Shown: positions 1-7,368 of the stretch, one piece after another
How positions within the stretch are numbered: the stretch's first letter is position 1
How the letters are laid out: each line of letters starts with the position of its first letter
From: Dehalococcoidia bacterium UBA1141
GTDB taxonomy: Bacteria > Chloroflexota > Dehalococcoidia > Lucifugimonadales > UBA3495
Assembly (NCBI GenBank): GCA_002311385.1
Contig: DCAE01000013.1
Span: 14,155-33,109 of the forward strand
Length of the DNA stretch: 18,955 nt
Direction: 5' to 3'
Notes under the pieces: generated by a model
What the model was told of the DNA's origin: nothing
The model's database searches: none
Seen by the model: the letters and a program-made list of their open reading frames with translations, nothing else
Program-made: the position numbers and the translations under genes

Positions 1-290
1 GGCAATAAGCTAGCCAGTAAGCCGGGCAATAATCAGGTAACAGGCAAGCAACAGAGTCCCGCTCTTCATATATGAAGCGGACCAGCCATATGTTGGACCA
101 AGTATCCGGTTGGTTCCGGCCAGCAACCAATTTCAGCTCCGATCCCAGCAGCAAGCTCCCGAATAATGCCATGCTCCGAGTAATCCTCGAGATGTGCGCC
201 CTCTTCCCGACTGCTATACTTGGCTCCATTAGCCTGCCCCAACTTCTGACTGGCCAATCCTAGCTGCGGATAAAATTTATTGATGAGCCA
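1..290. other. Left-edge stretch without a supported gene
   Basis: I see no recognisable gene here. Both strands have open frames (a minus frame that continues antisense into the flavodoxin gene and a short plus frame), but neither shows a family motif, and the minus frame depends on the antisense of a real gene for most of its length. A perfect 14-bp palindrome (CTTCATATATGAAG, 64-77) is present. A TAAAAT box at 271-276 lies 14 nt before the start of the downstream gene and could be its -10 element. Confidence 0.4.
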
Positions 291-806
291 ATGCCGATTA
301 ACGTCCTGATACTCTATGACCGAAAAGGCGGGGCCATAGAAGGTCTGGCCCAAGCGGCGGCCGATGGCGTGGAGCGCACGGGGCTGGCCAAAGCCCGGAT
401 AAAGCAATTGGAGGACGCCCAACGTAGTGACCTTTTGGATTCGGACGCTATCATGTTGGGTTCCCCCAATTGGAGCGGTATCACCGGAACAATGAAACTG
501 TGGTTGGACGACCAAGGGGATTTGTGGGAAGAAGGCTGCCTGGGAGGAATTCCCGGCGCCGCATTCACCACCGGCGGGGGACTCCACTCCGGCCTGGAAA
601 TAACGCTCTTGCAAATTATCCATTGGATGCTAGCCTGCGGTATGTTAGTAGTCGGTCTACCATGGTCGGAGGCTATGCGGCAATCAGGGTCTTACTACGG
701 TGCGACTGCTGCGGGTGGCGGCCCACCAACCCCTGACGACTTGGGCCAAGCCAGGCAATTGGGCGCGCGTTTGGCAGCTATCGCAGCAAGCCTGAAAACA
801 GGCTAG
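291..806 (+). CDS. WrbA/flavodoxin-like NAD(P)H:quinone oxidoreductase
   Basis: 171 residues with a flavodoxin-like fold. The N-terminus (INVLILYDRKGGAIEGLA) is the first beta strand followed by an FMN phosphate-binding loop in which a G-G-A run stands in for the usual S/T-x-T/N; GSPNWSGITGTMKLWLD (about 57-73) and the glycine-rich FTTGGGLHSGLE (about 92-103) match the conserved FMN and dimer segments of the WrbA family. Such proteins reduce quinones by two electrons in the cytoplasm using FMN and NAD(P)H. The start fits the family N-terminus, but no Shine-Dalgarno is seen; a TAAAAT box 14 nt upstream suggests a very short leader. A 6-bp hairpin (789-804) overlaps the stop codon. The substrate is not determinable; a plain flavodoxin or another FMN reductase is the alternative. 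Confidence 0.8.
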   Translation: MPINVLILYDRKGGAIEGLAQAAADGVERTGLAKARIKQLEDAQRSDLLDSDAIMLGSPNWSGITGTMKLWLDDQGDLWEEGCLGGIPGAAFTTGGGLHSGLEITLLQIIHWMLACGMLVVGLPWSEAMRQSGSYYGATAAGGGPPTPDDLGQARQLGARLAAIAASLKTG

Positions 807-826
807 ATACGACCCGTCAGGAATCA

Positions 827-845
827 GGCTTGGACACACCAAGCC
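827..845 (+). other. Perfect 7-bp hairpin in the flavodoxin-SRPBCC gap
   Basis: GGCTTGG and CCAAGCC pair perfectly around a 5-nt loop. No U-tract follows, so this is at most a weak or factor-assisted terminator, or an mRNA-stabilising hairpin, between the two plus-strand genes. It also shows that an upstream TTG at 830 would sit inside the stem, another reason to prefer the ATG at 893 for the next gene. Confidence 0.35.
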
Positions 846-892
846 GACGTCCCCGCGAGACTAACAAGAAAACTGAATCTAAGGTGGTGGCT

Positions 893-1345
893 ATGAGAGG
901 CTCCGCAAATATAAAAGTAAACCGGCCAATTGAAGATGTATGGCAGTTCATTTCCGATTTAGGGAATAACAGCCAGTGGATCGACGGAGTATCCGCCGTG
1001 GAACCGACATCGGAAGGCGAGCTTGCAAATGGCGCCACTTTCTCTGGCGCTTACCGATTCGACGGCAAATCCCACGCATTAACTTATCGGTTGACTGAGT
1101 TCGATCCGCCATATCGCCTGTGTTACCGGATATTAGGGGGGCCTCATCCCTCGTTGAACGAAGTGGAGCTCAAATCATCTGGAGATTCAACCAAGGTGAA
1201 GCACTTGATGGAATTGGACCTAAACCAGCAGAACATGGGAGCGGTATACGTTGGCCTAGGCCCAATGGTAAGGCTGTCCATCATGTTCCGGCTTAAAAAA
1301 GATTTGAAGAAGCTCAAGAAGAACTTGGAAGCCAGCTACACCTGA
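893..1345 (+). CDS. SRPBCC/START-like fold protein (CoxG/polyketide-cyclase-like)
   Basis: 150 residues from the ATG at 893. An in-frame TTG at 830 would add 21 poorly conserved residues, whereas 893 has AAGGTGG just upstream and begins exactly with the family strand (MRGSANIKVNRPIEDVWQFI). The pattern of strand, 'P-x-x-x-VW-x-F-I-x-D' helix, N-x-x-x-W and a long C-terminal helix (FRLKKDLKKLKKNLEASY) is typical of the SRPBCC superfamily, which builds a deep hydrophobic ligand cavity. Members of the CoxG, cyclase and START-like groups bind lipids, aromatics or cofactors; the ligand here cannot be read from sequence. No signal peptide. It follows the flavodoxin on the same strand with an 86-nt gap holding a hairpin, so co-transcription is possible but unproven. 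Confidence 0.75.
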   Translation: MRGSANIKVNRPIEDVWQFISDLGNNSQWIDGVSAVEPTSEGELANGATFSGAYRFDGKSHALTYRLTEFDPPYRLCYRILGGPHPSLNEVELKSSGDSTKVKHLMELDLNQQNMGAVYVGLGPMVRLSIMFRLKKDLKKLKKNLEASYT

Positions 1346-1400
1346 TACGCCGGATTAAAACTCCGATTTAAAACACCGGAAACGCGAAAGATCGGCAAGT

Positions 1401-2864
1401 TCAATCATTGCGTTTAAACGGCCACCAGTCCGGATAATCCCTCAGACTCAGGTAGCTAAACAAGCCGGGATGGGTTTCAACCACCAGTTTCATAGCCTGG
1501 ATAACCGGCTCCCGTATGGCGTAATGGGCCAGTTGGGACGTGCGCAGTTTGAACAGGTGGAAGCACTCTCTGACGTTCATCTTGGCCAACACCCGCTGGT
1601 AGTGAGCGTGAGTCACCAGATACTGGGCCGCTAATGGATGATTGACGCTCACCTGCCGAAATGCTGCTTCGGTCTGGCTCATGGCTTGCTGGAATCGGTC
1701 TCCCAGGCCAGCATCGAATATCAACGACGGCACGTGAAAGCCATTTGATACGGTCAACGGCTGGGGTATATAGGACATCATCCGGTGCCTTTTAAATTCC
1801 CGGTAAGCACCGTAGTCCATCACGAAATCAAAAGTGTACTCGGCCAGTTCAAATTCCCGGATCGGAGCGTCGTGAGGTCCCAACCCGGCTAGGCATTGCC
1901 TGATTATCTCGTTCCGGTCATCTTCCGCCATGTCCAGTACTCTACGCCACACATCTTCGTAGCCGAGCCCGGAATGTCTGTAGAGAATGGCCGCCGCGAT
2001 TTTTTCCACGGCTTGCGCATCCCAGTGGGCCAAGCGGACCCGGGCTTGTTGTTCGGACCCACTTTCTTGCGCCGTTGCCTCCGGCAGGTTCATGTTGGTC
2101 AACGCAATCTGGCCATCAGGCATATGGGCCAGGTAGGGATTCCTGTCGGCGTATTTGATAAGGGTGGGTGTTATCTCCCGGCCTCGTTCCGCCAATTCCT
2201 TCCCCAAGTCGCGCTCTTCAGCCAGACCGGAGGAGAGCAGCTTTGAGATTGCATGCTCCAATACCCTGGCGTTAGCTGTGACTCCCACATTGGTCAGTGT
2301 TGCGGCGGGTAAAACGGCGCGGCAACTGTCGGTGGCAAAGCGTCGCAGACGCATATTGTAGGCAGAATCACTCTCCTTTTCCCGCTTGGGATTCACAATA
2401 CGGAGATGATCTATGGTGCAATCGATGAAATCCAGGTATTCTCGGAAAAGGTTCTGGCACGCCTGGGTATACAGCTTGCCAAGCTCAAGGTCAGAGGACA
2501 GTTCTTCCGGAAAATAGAAGTAATCCTGGGCCATGACTTGATAGCGAGAAGACTTCTCGGTGTAGGAACCTAAGCGGTTATCTTCCAGTGTATCGCAAGC
2601 GAGACGGGAGACATTCTCCACTGCCAAGTGGACCACAGCATGCTCGGCGACCGAACCATGGCCGTAGCCCAACACCCATCTTTCGTGAAAGTCGGCGGCT
2701 TTTTCCTGGCTGACCTGCTTAGCAATTTCGTCGAAAGCCTCGGGTCGCCGGGAGGTCATGGCAAAGGCCACCGCAATCTGCTCTTCGGTTAAATCATGAG
2801 CATCCAACGGGTAGACGCGGCGTGCGTAGGTTGCTTTCTGCCGGTCAGTTGTCATCTTCCACAC
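1401..2864 (-). CDS. thyX: Tandem two-domain FAD-dependent thymidylate synthase (ThyX) family protein
   Basis: 487 residues, about twice a normal ThyX, made of two ThyX (Thy1) repeats. Repeat 1 (about 10-235) has the GHGSVAEHA segment and a motif at 95-108, DNRLGSYTEKSSRY, that keeps the second half of the ThyX signature RHRxxSxNExSxRY. Repeat 2 (about 280-480) has REFELAEYTF and RHRMMSYIPQPLTV (359-372), which keeps only the first half, followed by NVRECFHLFKLR and HYAIRE, the C-terminal signature. Canonical ThyX makes dTMP from dUMP using FAD, NADPH and methylene-THF, with active sites at subunit interfaces; the two degenerate halves could complement each other. Whether it makes dTMP is uncertain; it may be a paralogue with another role. 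Start is GTG at 2864 or ATG at 2855; neither has well-spaced SD. It lies 69 nt after the ThDP gene, probably co-transcribed. Confidence 0.85.
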   Translation of the reverse strand: MWKMTTDRQKATYARRVYPLDAHDLTEEQIAVAFAMTSRRPEAFDEIAKQVSQEKAADFHERWVLGYGHGSVAEHAVVHLAVENVSRLACDTLEDNRLGSYTEKSSRYQVMAQDYFYFPEELSSDLELGKLYTQACQNLFREYLDFIDCTIDHLRIVNPKREKESDSAYNMRLRRFATDSCRAVLPAATLTNVGVTANARVLEHAISKLLSSGLAEERDLGKELAERGREITPTLIKYADRNPYLAHMPDGQIALTNMNLPEATAQESGSEQQARVRLAHWDAQAVEKIAAAILYRHSGLGYEDVWRRVLDMAEDDRNEIIRQCLAGLGPHDAPIREFELAEYTFDFVMDYGAYREFKRHRMMSYIPQPLTVSNGFHVPSLIFDAGLGDRFQQAMSQTEAAFRQVSVNHPLAAQYLVTHAHYQRVLAKMNVRECFHLFKLRTSQLAHYAIREPVIQAMKLVVETHPGLFSYLSLRDYPDWWPFKRND

Positions 2865-2933
2865 ATCATCAGGCGCGAAATTTAGAGACGCGTATTTTAG
2901 AGAAAGGAATCAGACGGGTCGTGAAGGTCGTTT

Positions 2934-4574
2934 CTAAACGAAAGCGCCAATGCCGTCGGGAATCTGCACCTCCACCAAGTGGGTACGGCCACTGGAGATG
3001 GCGTTTTCCAGGCCCTTGCTCAACTCGGACAGCGTAGACACCTTAGTGCCCTCAAACCCATAGGACTCAAAAATCTTTACGAAATCCGGGTTGACCAGCT
3101 CGGTAGCAAAATTTCTGCCATTTCCGAAGCGGTCATTCTGGTACTTCTTCAAGACGCCCCAAGCATTGTCGTTGAACATCAATACCACGGGATGGATGCC
3201 GTACTGCGCAGCGGTTGCCAACTCTTGGAAATTGTACTGGAAACCACCGTCGCCGGTGACACAGACCACCGGCCTCTCGGGCATGCCGGCTTTAGCTCCC
3301 AACCCAGCGGGGAATGCAAATCCCAATCCGGCCCAACCGTGGGGGTGCATGAAGGTGCGAGGACCGTAGATTGGCAAGCAACGGCTGGCCTTGCTGGCGG
3401 CGATGGTCGGGTCCAATGAAAAGATGGTCTCCCGGGGCGTGACTTCCCGCACAGCCTCGAAGATTTTCAGTTCGTTGCCCCACTGGTCTTTCAAACCGTC
3501 GTAAATCTCATGCTTGACCCGCGAGACTTCCGCCTTGAAATCTCCGCCCTTATCCACGTCCTTGCTTCCTATGGCGTCCAACCATTGACGCACCACCGCC
3601 CTGGACTCGCCTTGGATGGGGATGGCTGTTTCATAATTCTTGCCGATTATATCGCCGTCCAAAAGAACATGGATAATCGTCTTGGGCAGCTTCATGCCCA
3701 CTCCCGAGGTGGTCCGGTAGTTGAGAGCGGAACCCAGCACCACTGCTACATCGCAAGTTCCTAGCCATTCTTGCACCGGGTTGTCGCCCCAGATGCGTTT
3801 GCCGAGGGATTGTCCCAAAGACAGGGGATGGTCTTCGGGGAAGGCGCCCTTTGCGCCGTCGCCGGTAACCACTGGGGCTCCCAGCATCTCGGCCAAACGA
3901 ATTACCTCATCGGTTCCGCCCAGAGTTTGAACTTCTTCTCCGACGAAAATCACCGGACGCTTAGCTTTGAGTATGGCATCCAGCGCCCGCTCCACCATGG
4001 CACGGTCACCTTGGGGCGGCTCAATATCCCTGGGTCCCAATACCTCAACCTCGGCTTGTTTTCCCAACAGATCCGTGGGTATCTCCAACTCAATAGGCCG
4101 GGGCCTCCGGGTCTTGAACCTCTGGAAAGCTTCCATTAGGTGGTCGGGAATAGACTCGACCTGGTCAATCATGGCATTCCAGTCGGTGATGGAACTGAAC
4201 ATGCCCAGTTGGTCATTGGTCTCGTGGGTCACCAACTTTCCTTCGTTAAGAAACTCCTGCTCGATGTTGGTGGTAATCTCCAATAAAGGCGAACTTGAGA
4301 AGTAAGCCTCTCCCACCGCTCCAACCGAGTCGGCGGCGCCGGGTCCGGTGCTAGTGAGCAGAACCCCTGGCTTGCCGGTGGCCCTGGCATACCCGTCGGC
4401 CATGAAACCGCAACCCAATTCTTGGCGTCCTCCGATGAAACGCAGGCTGTCTTGGCTATCAAAAAGCGCATCATAAAGGTCCAATGTATGGATGGAAATT
4501 ATCCCAAAAACCGTGTCCACTCCCTGAGCCTTCAGGGACTCGACCATCGCCTGACCACCAGTCATTATCGCCAC
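2934..4574 (-). CDS. ThDP-dependent acetolactate-synthase-like enzyme / 2-oxoacid decarboxylase
   Basis: 546 residues with the three-domain POX/ALS layout: N-terminal PYR domain (about 1-170; ELGCGFMADGYARATGKPG), central Rossmann domain (about 195-335) and C-terminal PP domain with the ThDP/Mg signature GDGG at 441-444 and N468-D-N470. The catalytic Glu of this family is present (E52), but the usual preceding His is Gln (Q51). These enzymes decarboxylate a 2-oxoacid and carry the carbon unit to an acceptor; similarity of the opening (TVFG-x-x-x-HTLDLYDAL) is to AruI-type decarboxylases and IlvB-like proteins, so true acetolactate synthase is not assured, and no IlvN or IlvC lies nearby. The GTG start at 4574 is chosen because GGAGG sits 7 nt upstream. 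It follows E2 by 88 nt on the same strand, so it may work with that enzyme's pathway. Substrate unknown. Confidence 0.8.
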   Translation of the reverse strand: MAIMTGGQAMVESLKAQGVDTVFGIISIHTLDLYDALFDSQDSLRFIGGRQELGCGFMADGYARATGKPGVLLTSTGPGAADSVGAVGEAYFSSSPLLEITTNIEQEFLNEGKLVTHETNDQLGMFSSITDWNAMIDQVESIPDHLMEAFQRFKTRRPRPIELEIPTDLLGKQAEVEVLGPRDIEPPQGDRAMVERALDAILKAKRPVIFVGEEVQTLGGTDEVIRLAEMLGAPVVTGDGAKGAFPEDHPLSLGQSLGKRIWGDNPVQEWLGTCDVAVVLGSALNYRTTSGVGMKLPKTIIHVLLDGDIIGKNYETAIPIQGESRAVVRQWLDAIGSKDVDKGGDFKAEVSRVKHEIYDGLKDQWGNELKIFEAVREVTPRETIFSLDPTIAASKASRCLPIYGPRTFMHPHGWAGLGFAFPAGLGAKAGMPERPVVCVTGDGGFQYNFQELATAAQYGIHPVVLMFNDNAWGVLKKYQNDRFGNGRNFATELVNPDFVKIFESYGFEGTKVSTLSELSKGLENAISSGRTHLVEVQIPDGIGAFV

Positions 4575-4662
4575 GTTAGTTCCTCCGATTATGTAACTAT
4601 CAGCCGTCAGTTCTAAGCACCAAGCTACGGTATTTAGCCGACAACTGACCGCTATGATTGTT

Positions 4663-6048
4663 CTAAATCACCATGCTGATTGGGTTTTCCAACAGTTTCT
4701 TTACTTCCATCAAGAACTGGGCGGCCTCGGCTCCATCGGCCACCCGGTGATCTGTAGAAAGGGTCGCTTTCATTACCTGGGCCAATACAACCTGCCCGTC
4801 TCGGGCCACCGGCTGTTCCTTGACCGTGCCCACGGCCAACACTCCAGCATGCGGCGGGTAGATGATTGCTACGAAACTCTCCACATCGAACATGCCCAAG
4901 TTGCTGATGCTGAAAGTGGTGCCGCTGTACTCATCGTTGCGCAATGTGCCGCTGTTGGCCCGGGTTATCAGGTCGGTGCTGGCGGCGGCAATCTCCAAAA
5001 GGCTCTTATTCTCGCAGTTGTTGATTCCGGGGACCATCAGGCCTGCATCCAAGGCTATGGCAATCCCGATGTTTACCGAGCCGTTCATCTGCAAGTATTC
5101 CCCTTGGAAAGAGGCATTGAACTTGGGATGACGACCCAAGGCAATGGCGCTGGCTTTGATGATAAGGTCGTTGACGCTGACCCGAGACTCGGATGGAACG
5201 GTTTCGTTGATGTCCCGGCGGAAGGCCATCGCCTTGGTCATGTCAATCTCGGCGGTGACATAGAAATGGGGTGCCTCACGTTTGCTGTCGCTGACGACTT
5301 TGGCAATCGTCTGGCGCATTCGGGATAGGTCGACTCGCTCATCGGCCAAGGCCGCAGGTCCGGCCGCAGCCCTAGCTTTGGCAGGCTCTTGATAGTTCAG
5401 TACGTCTTCCTCAATAACCCTGCCTCCTGGTCCGGTGCCAGGAATCTTATAGAGTGCAATCCCCCGCTCACGAGCTAAACGGCGTGCGATGGGCGAGGCC
5501 CGCACTTCTCCATCGGCGATAGCCGGTGTGGACTCTCCCGCCCTTGCGGGTTCAGGAGCGGGTTGGCCTTGGTGGGCCAAAACGTCTTCCTCTACGATCC
5601 TGCCGCCCGGTCCGGTGCCGGTTACATTGGACAGATCAATCCCTTTTTCCTTGGCCAAACGTTTGGCTATTGGGGAGGCGCGAACCTCTCCATCCGGCGA
5701 TGCCGATTCAGGCGCGCTGGTTGCCTGATAGGTTGGCGCCGGTGAAACTGGCGCCGCAGCAAGGGTAGGGGCAGCTATTGGAGCCACTAGGTCGTCGGGC
5801 AATGCCTCGTCCGGGGCGGTTATGACGGCAATCAATTCTCCCACGGGAATGACGGTACCTTCCTCGGCTACTATCTTGCGAAGGACACCCCCGACGAACG
5901 CTTCAAACTCCACCGTGGCTTTGTCGGTTTCGATGTCTGCGATGATTTCGCCCCTGGCTACCTCATCTCCTTCTTTCTTGTGCCACTTGAGCACAGTGCC
6001 TTCCTGCATGTCATAGCCCATCTGGGGCATTACGATTGAGGTTGCCAA
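4663..6048 (-). CDS. 2-oxoacid dehydrogenase E2 (dihydrolipoyl acyltransferase) with two subunit-binding domains
   Basis: 461 residues. An N-terminal lipoyl domain (1-78) carries the lipoylation site ETDKA (K43). After an Ala/Pro linker come two peripheral-subunit-binding domains, at about 120-156 and 180-216, each opening with EVRASPIA and ending GTGPGGR-x-x-EEDVL; they repeat at exactly 60 residues. The catalytic acyltransferase domain (about 230-461) ends with the active-site motif H434-R-V-A-D438-G. E2 passes the acyl group from lipoamide to CoA, and E3 binds the PSBD. Most bacterial E2s have one PSBD, so the duplication is unusual. The start is TTG at 6048, preceded by AAAGGAGG at an ideal distance. 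No E1 alpha/beta lies next to it; the ThDP enzyme follows by 88 nt and korB precedes it across a terminator. Pyruvate, branched-chain or acetoin substrates are all possible. Confidence 0.9.
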   Translation of the reverse strand: MATSIVMPQMGYDMQEGTVLKWHKKEGDEVARGEIIADIETDKATVEFEAFVGGVLRKIVAEEGTVIPVGELIAVITAPDEALPDDLVAPIAAPTLAAAPVSPAPTYQATSAPESASPDGEVRASPIAKRLAKEKGIDLSNVTGTGPGGRIVEEDVLAHQGQPAPEPARAGESTPAIADGEVRASPIARRLARERGIALYKIPGTGPGGRVIEEDVLNYQEPAKARAAAGPAALADERVDLSRMRQTIAKVVSDSKREAPHFYVTAEIDMTKAMAFRRDINETVPSESRVSVNDLIIKASAIALGRHPKFNASFQGEYLQMNGSVNIGIAIALDAGLMVPGINNCENKSLLEIAAASTDLITRANSGTLRNDEYSGTTFSISNLGMFDVESFVAIIYPPHAGVLAVGTVKEQPVARDGQVVLAQVMKATLSTDHRVADGAEAAQFLMEVKKLLENPISMVI

Positions 6049-6060
6049 ATTGTCCTCCTT

Positions 6061-6110
6061 TGATTAGAGCCGGTGTTTAGGGCGGGTGATTAGGGCCGAT
6101 GATTAAGTAC
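6061..6110. repeat. 13-bp tandem direct repeat in the E2 leader
   Basis: Units start at 6061, 6074, 6087 and 6100: TGATTAGAGCCGG, TGTTTAGGGCGGG, TGATTAGGGCCGA and a partial TGATTAAG. The 13-bp phase seems to persist in decayed form (GGGCG recurring) to about 6150. It lies immediately upstream of the Shine-Dalgarno of the E2 gene, so it is in its leader or promoter. A repeated activator or repressor site and simple slippage expansion are both possible. Confidence 0.7.
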
Positions 6111-6302
6111 ACTAAGAATAGGGCGAAAAATCGGGCGATCACGCCGGGCGGACCCGCCTAGGCCAGCCGATTATTTGGTCGGCGTTTCTGAAATCATCTG
6201 CTGCCGTCAAACGACAATGCCGCATTGTTGATTCCCGGTGGCTTAGATATTAAAGCACCAAGACAAGAGGGGCAAGGCACGAGAAGTCTCCAGAGGGCAC
6301 CA

Positions 6303-6333
6303 AAAAATAAAGCGGCCAATAACCGGCCGCTTT
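6303..6333 (-). terminator. Intrinsic terminator after korB
   Basis: Read on the minus strand, a 9-bp perfect stem (AAAGCGGCC / GGCCGCTTT, arms at 6325-6333 and 6309-6317, 7-nt loop) is followed by a run of T (ATTTTTTGG). It lies 30 nt after the korB stop and points in the korB direction, so it should end the korA-korB transcript and separate it from E2. Confidence 0.85.
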
Positions 6334-6362
6334 ATCTGATGTACCTGAGTGAAGATAAACCT

Positions 6363-7274
6363 TTAGATCATTCGGCTGATGATGCCTTCAACCTGTTCCT
6401 TAGAAAGACCCAATGGCCTGTGAGCCAAAGGCCCTTCCTTCTCTAATACCTGTTCACGCTGGCCCAAGTCCGGCTTTTCATCGTTGCGGTAGAAGAGACC
6501 CGTGTAAATCGTGTCGCCCCAGGCGATCGCTTTCTCGCAAGCGCTCTGCCAGTCGGAGGTGTCATGTCCTTCGTCCTCCAGCTTGCTCACCCGTTCCTTA
6601 AAGAAAGAGTGGCCATTATCCAAGTTGAAAGTGACGCAAGGGCTGAAGATATCCACCAGTGCGAATCCCTTGTGCTGGATGGCTTGCTTCATTAGCTCGG
6701 TCAGGTGGCGAACATCTCCGCTGAAACCCCTGGCAACGAATGTAGCACCGTTCATGATGGCCGAGGTAATCGGGTTGATCGGTGTTTCCACGCTGCCGAA
6801 GGGGGTGCTCTTGGTCTTCATACCCAGGCTGCTGGTGGGGGAGATTTGGCCGGTGGTGAGACCGTAAATCTGATTGTTCATGACGATATAGGTCAGGTCT
6901 ATGTTGCGCCGGGCGGTGTGGGTGAAGTGGTTGCCGCCAATACCGTAGCCATCCCCATCGCCGCCGGTTACGATGACCGTCAATTCGTGGTTGGCCAACT
7001 TAGCGCCAGTGGCATAGGCGAGCGAACGCCCGTGCAGGGTGTGCATCCCAAAAGCGTTGAAATAACCGGGCAGATTAGATGAGCAGCCGATACCGCTGAC
7101 CGCCAGAATTTCGTGAGGTTTCAGGCCTAATTCAGCGCAGGCCCGCTGAAGACCGTTTAGGACACCGAAGTCGCCGCAGCCCGCACACCAGTCAGGGTCC
7201 ACCAGACCTTTGAAATCTCGAGCTGTCAGTTGATTTTCCGGCTTGTCTTCGGCTACGTCCAGGGTTGTCGCCAT
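6363..7274 (-). CDS. korB: 2-oxoacid:ferredoxin oxidoreductase beta subunit (KorB-type)
   Basis: 303 residues. The beta subunit binds ThDP and one [4Fe-4S] cluster and does the oxidative decarboxylation of a 2-oxoacid to acyl-CoA with ferredoxin reduction. Visible are DWCAGCGDFG (C30, C33), GIGCSSN (C64) and SPCVTFN (C213), the four cluster ligands; the ThDP/Mg motif GGDGDGYGIGGNHF (from 104) and MNNQIYGLT (132-140). Length fits the short beta subunit of two-subunit KorAB enzymes. No dicluster ferredoxin (delta) domain is present here or in korA, so electrons must leave to a separate ferredoxin. The ATG at 7274 has GGAGG 7 nt upstream. It follows korA by 94 nt and ends at a strong terminator. 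2-Oxoglutarate is the most likely substrate by family layout; pyruvate or another 2-oxoacid cannot be excluded. Confidence 0.92.
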   Translation of the reverse strand: MATTLDVAEDKPENQLTARDFKGLVDPDWCAGCGDFGVLNGLQRACAELGLKPHEILAVSGIGCSSNLPGYFNAFGMHTLHGRSLAYATGAKLANHELTVIVTGGDGDGYGIGGNHFTHTARRNIDLTYIVMNNQIYGLTTGQISPTSSLGMKTKSTPFGSVETPINPITSAIMNGATFVARGFSGDVRHLTELMKQAIQHKGFALVDIFSPCVTFNLDNGHSFFKERVSKLEDEGHDTSDWQSACEKAIAWGDTIYTGLFYRNDEKPDLGQREQVLEKEGPLAHRPLGLSKEQVEGIISRMI

Positions 7275-7368
7275 TAGGTTTCCTCCCTAAGGGTTATTTA
7301 GCGTTTAATTGTTTGATGATTAATCTTGATCCCACTCAGGCATCAAACATTGCGGTAAATTGTCTTGT

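Noticed and set aside
66..623. Long minus-strand open frame (185 codons) across the left edge
   Set aside because: About 60% of it is antisense to the well-supported flavodoxin gene, it has no ribosome site, and the non-overlapping tail matches no family I recognise.
827..845. Strong intrinsic terminator after the flavodoxin
   Set aside because: The stem is perfect but no U-tract follows; kept only as a hairpin.
1346..1400. Terminator between the convergent SRPBCC and thyX genes
   Set aside because: Only weak partial complementarity between CCGGATT-like segments and no T-run on either strand.
2979..3419. Open frame antisense to the ThDP enzyme
   Set aside because: Its composition is that of a complement of a GC-rich gene; the ThDP gene on the other strand has all expected motifs.
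4654..5328. 224-codon plus-strand frame antisense to E2
   Set aside because: It lies entirely within the acyltransferase domain coding region, including the H-R-V-A-D-G site, and has no independent evidence.
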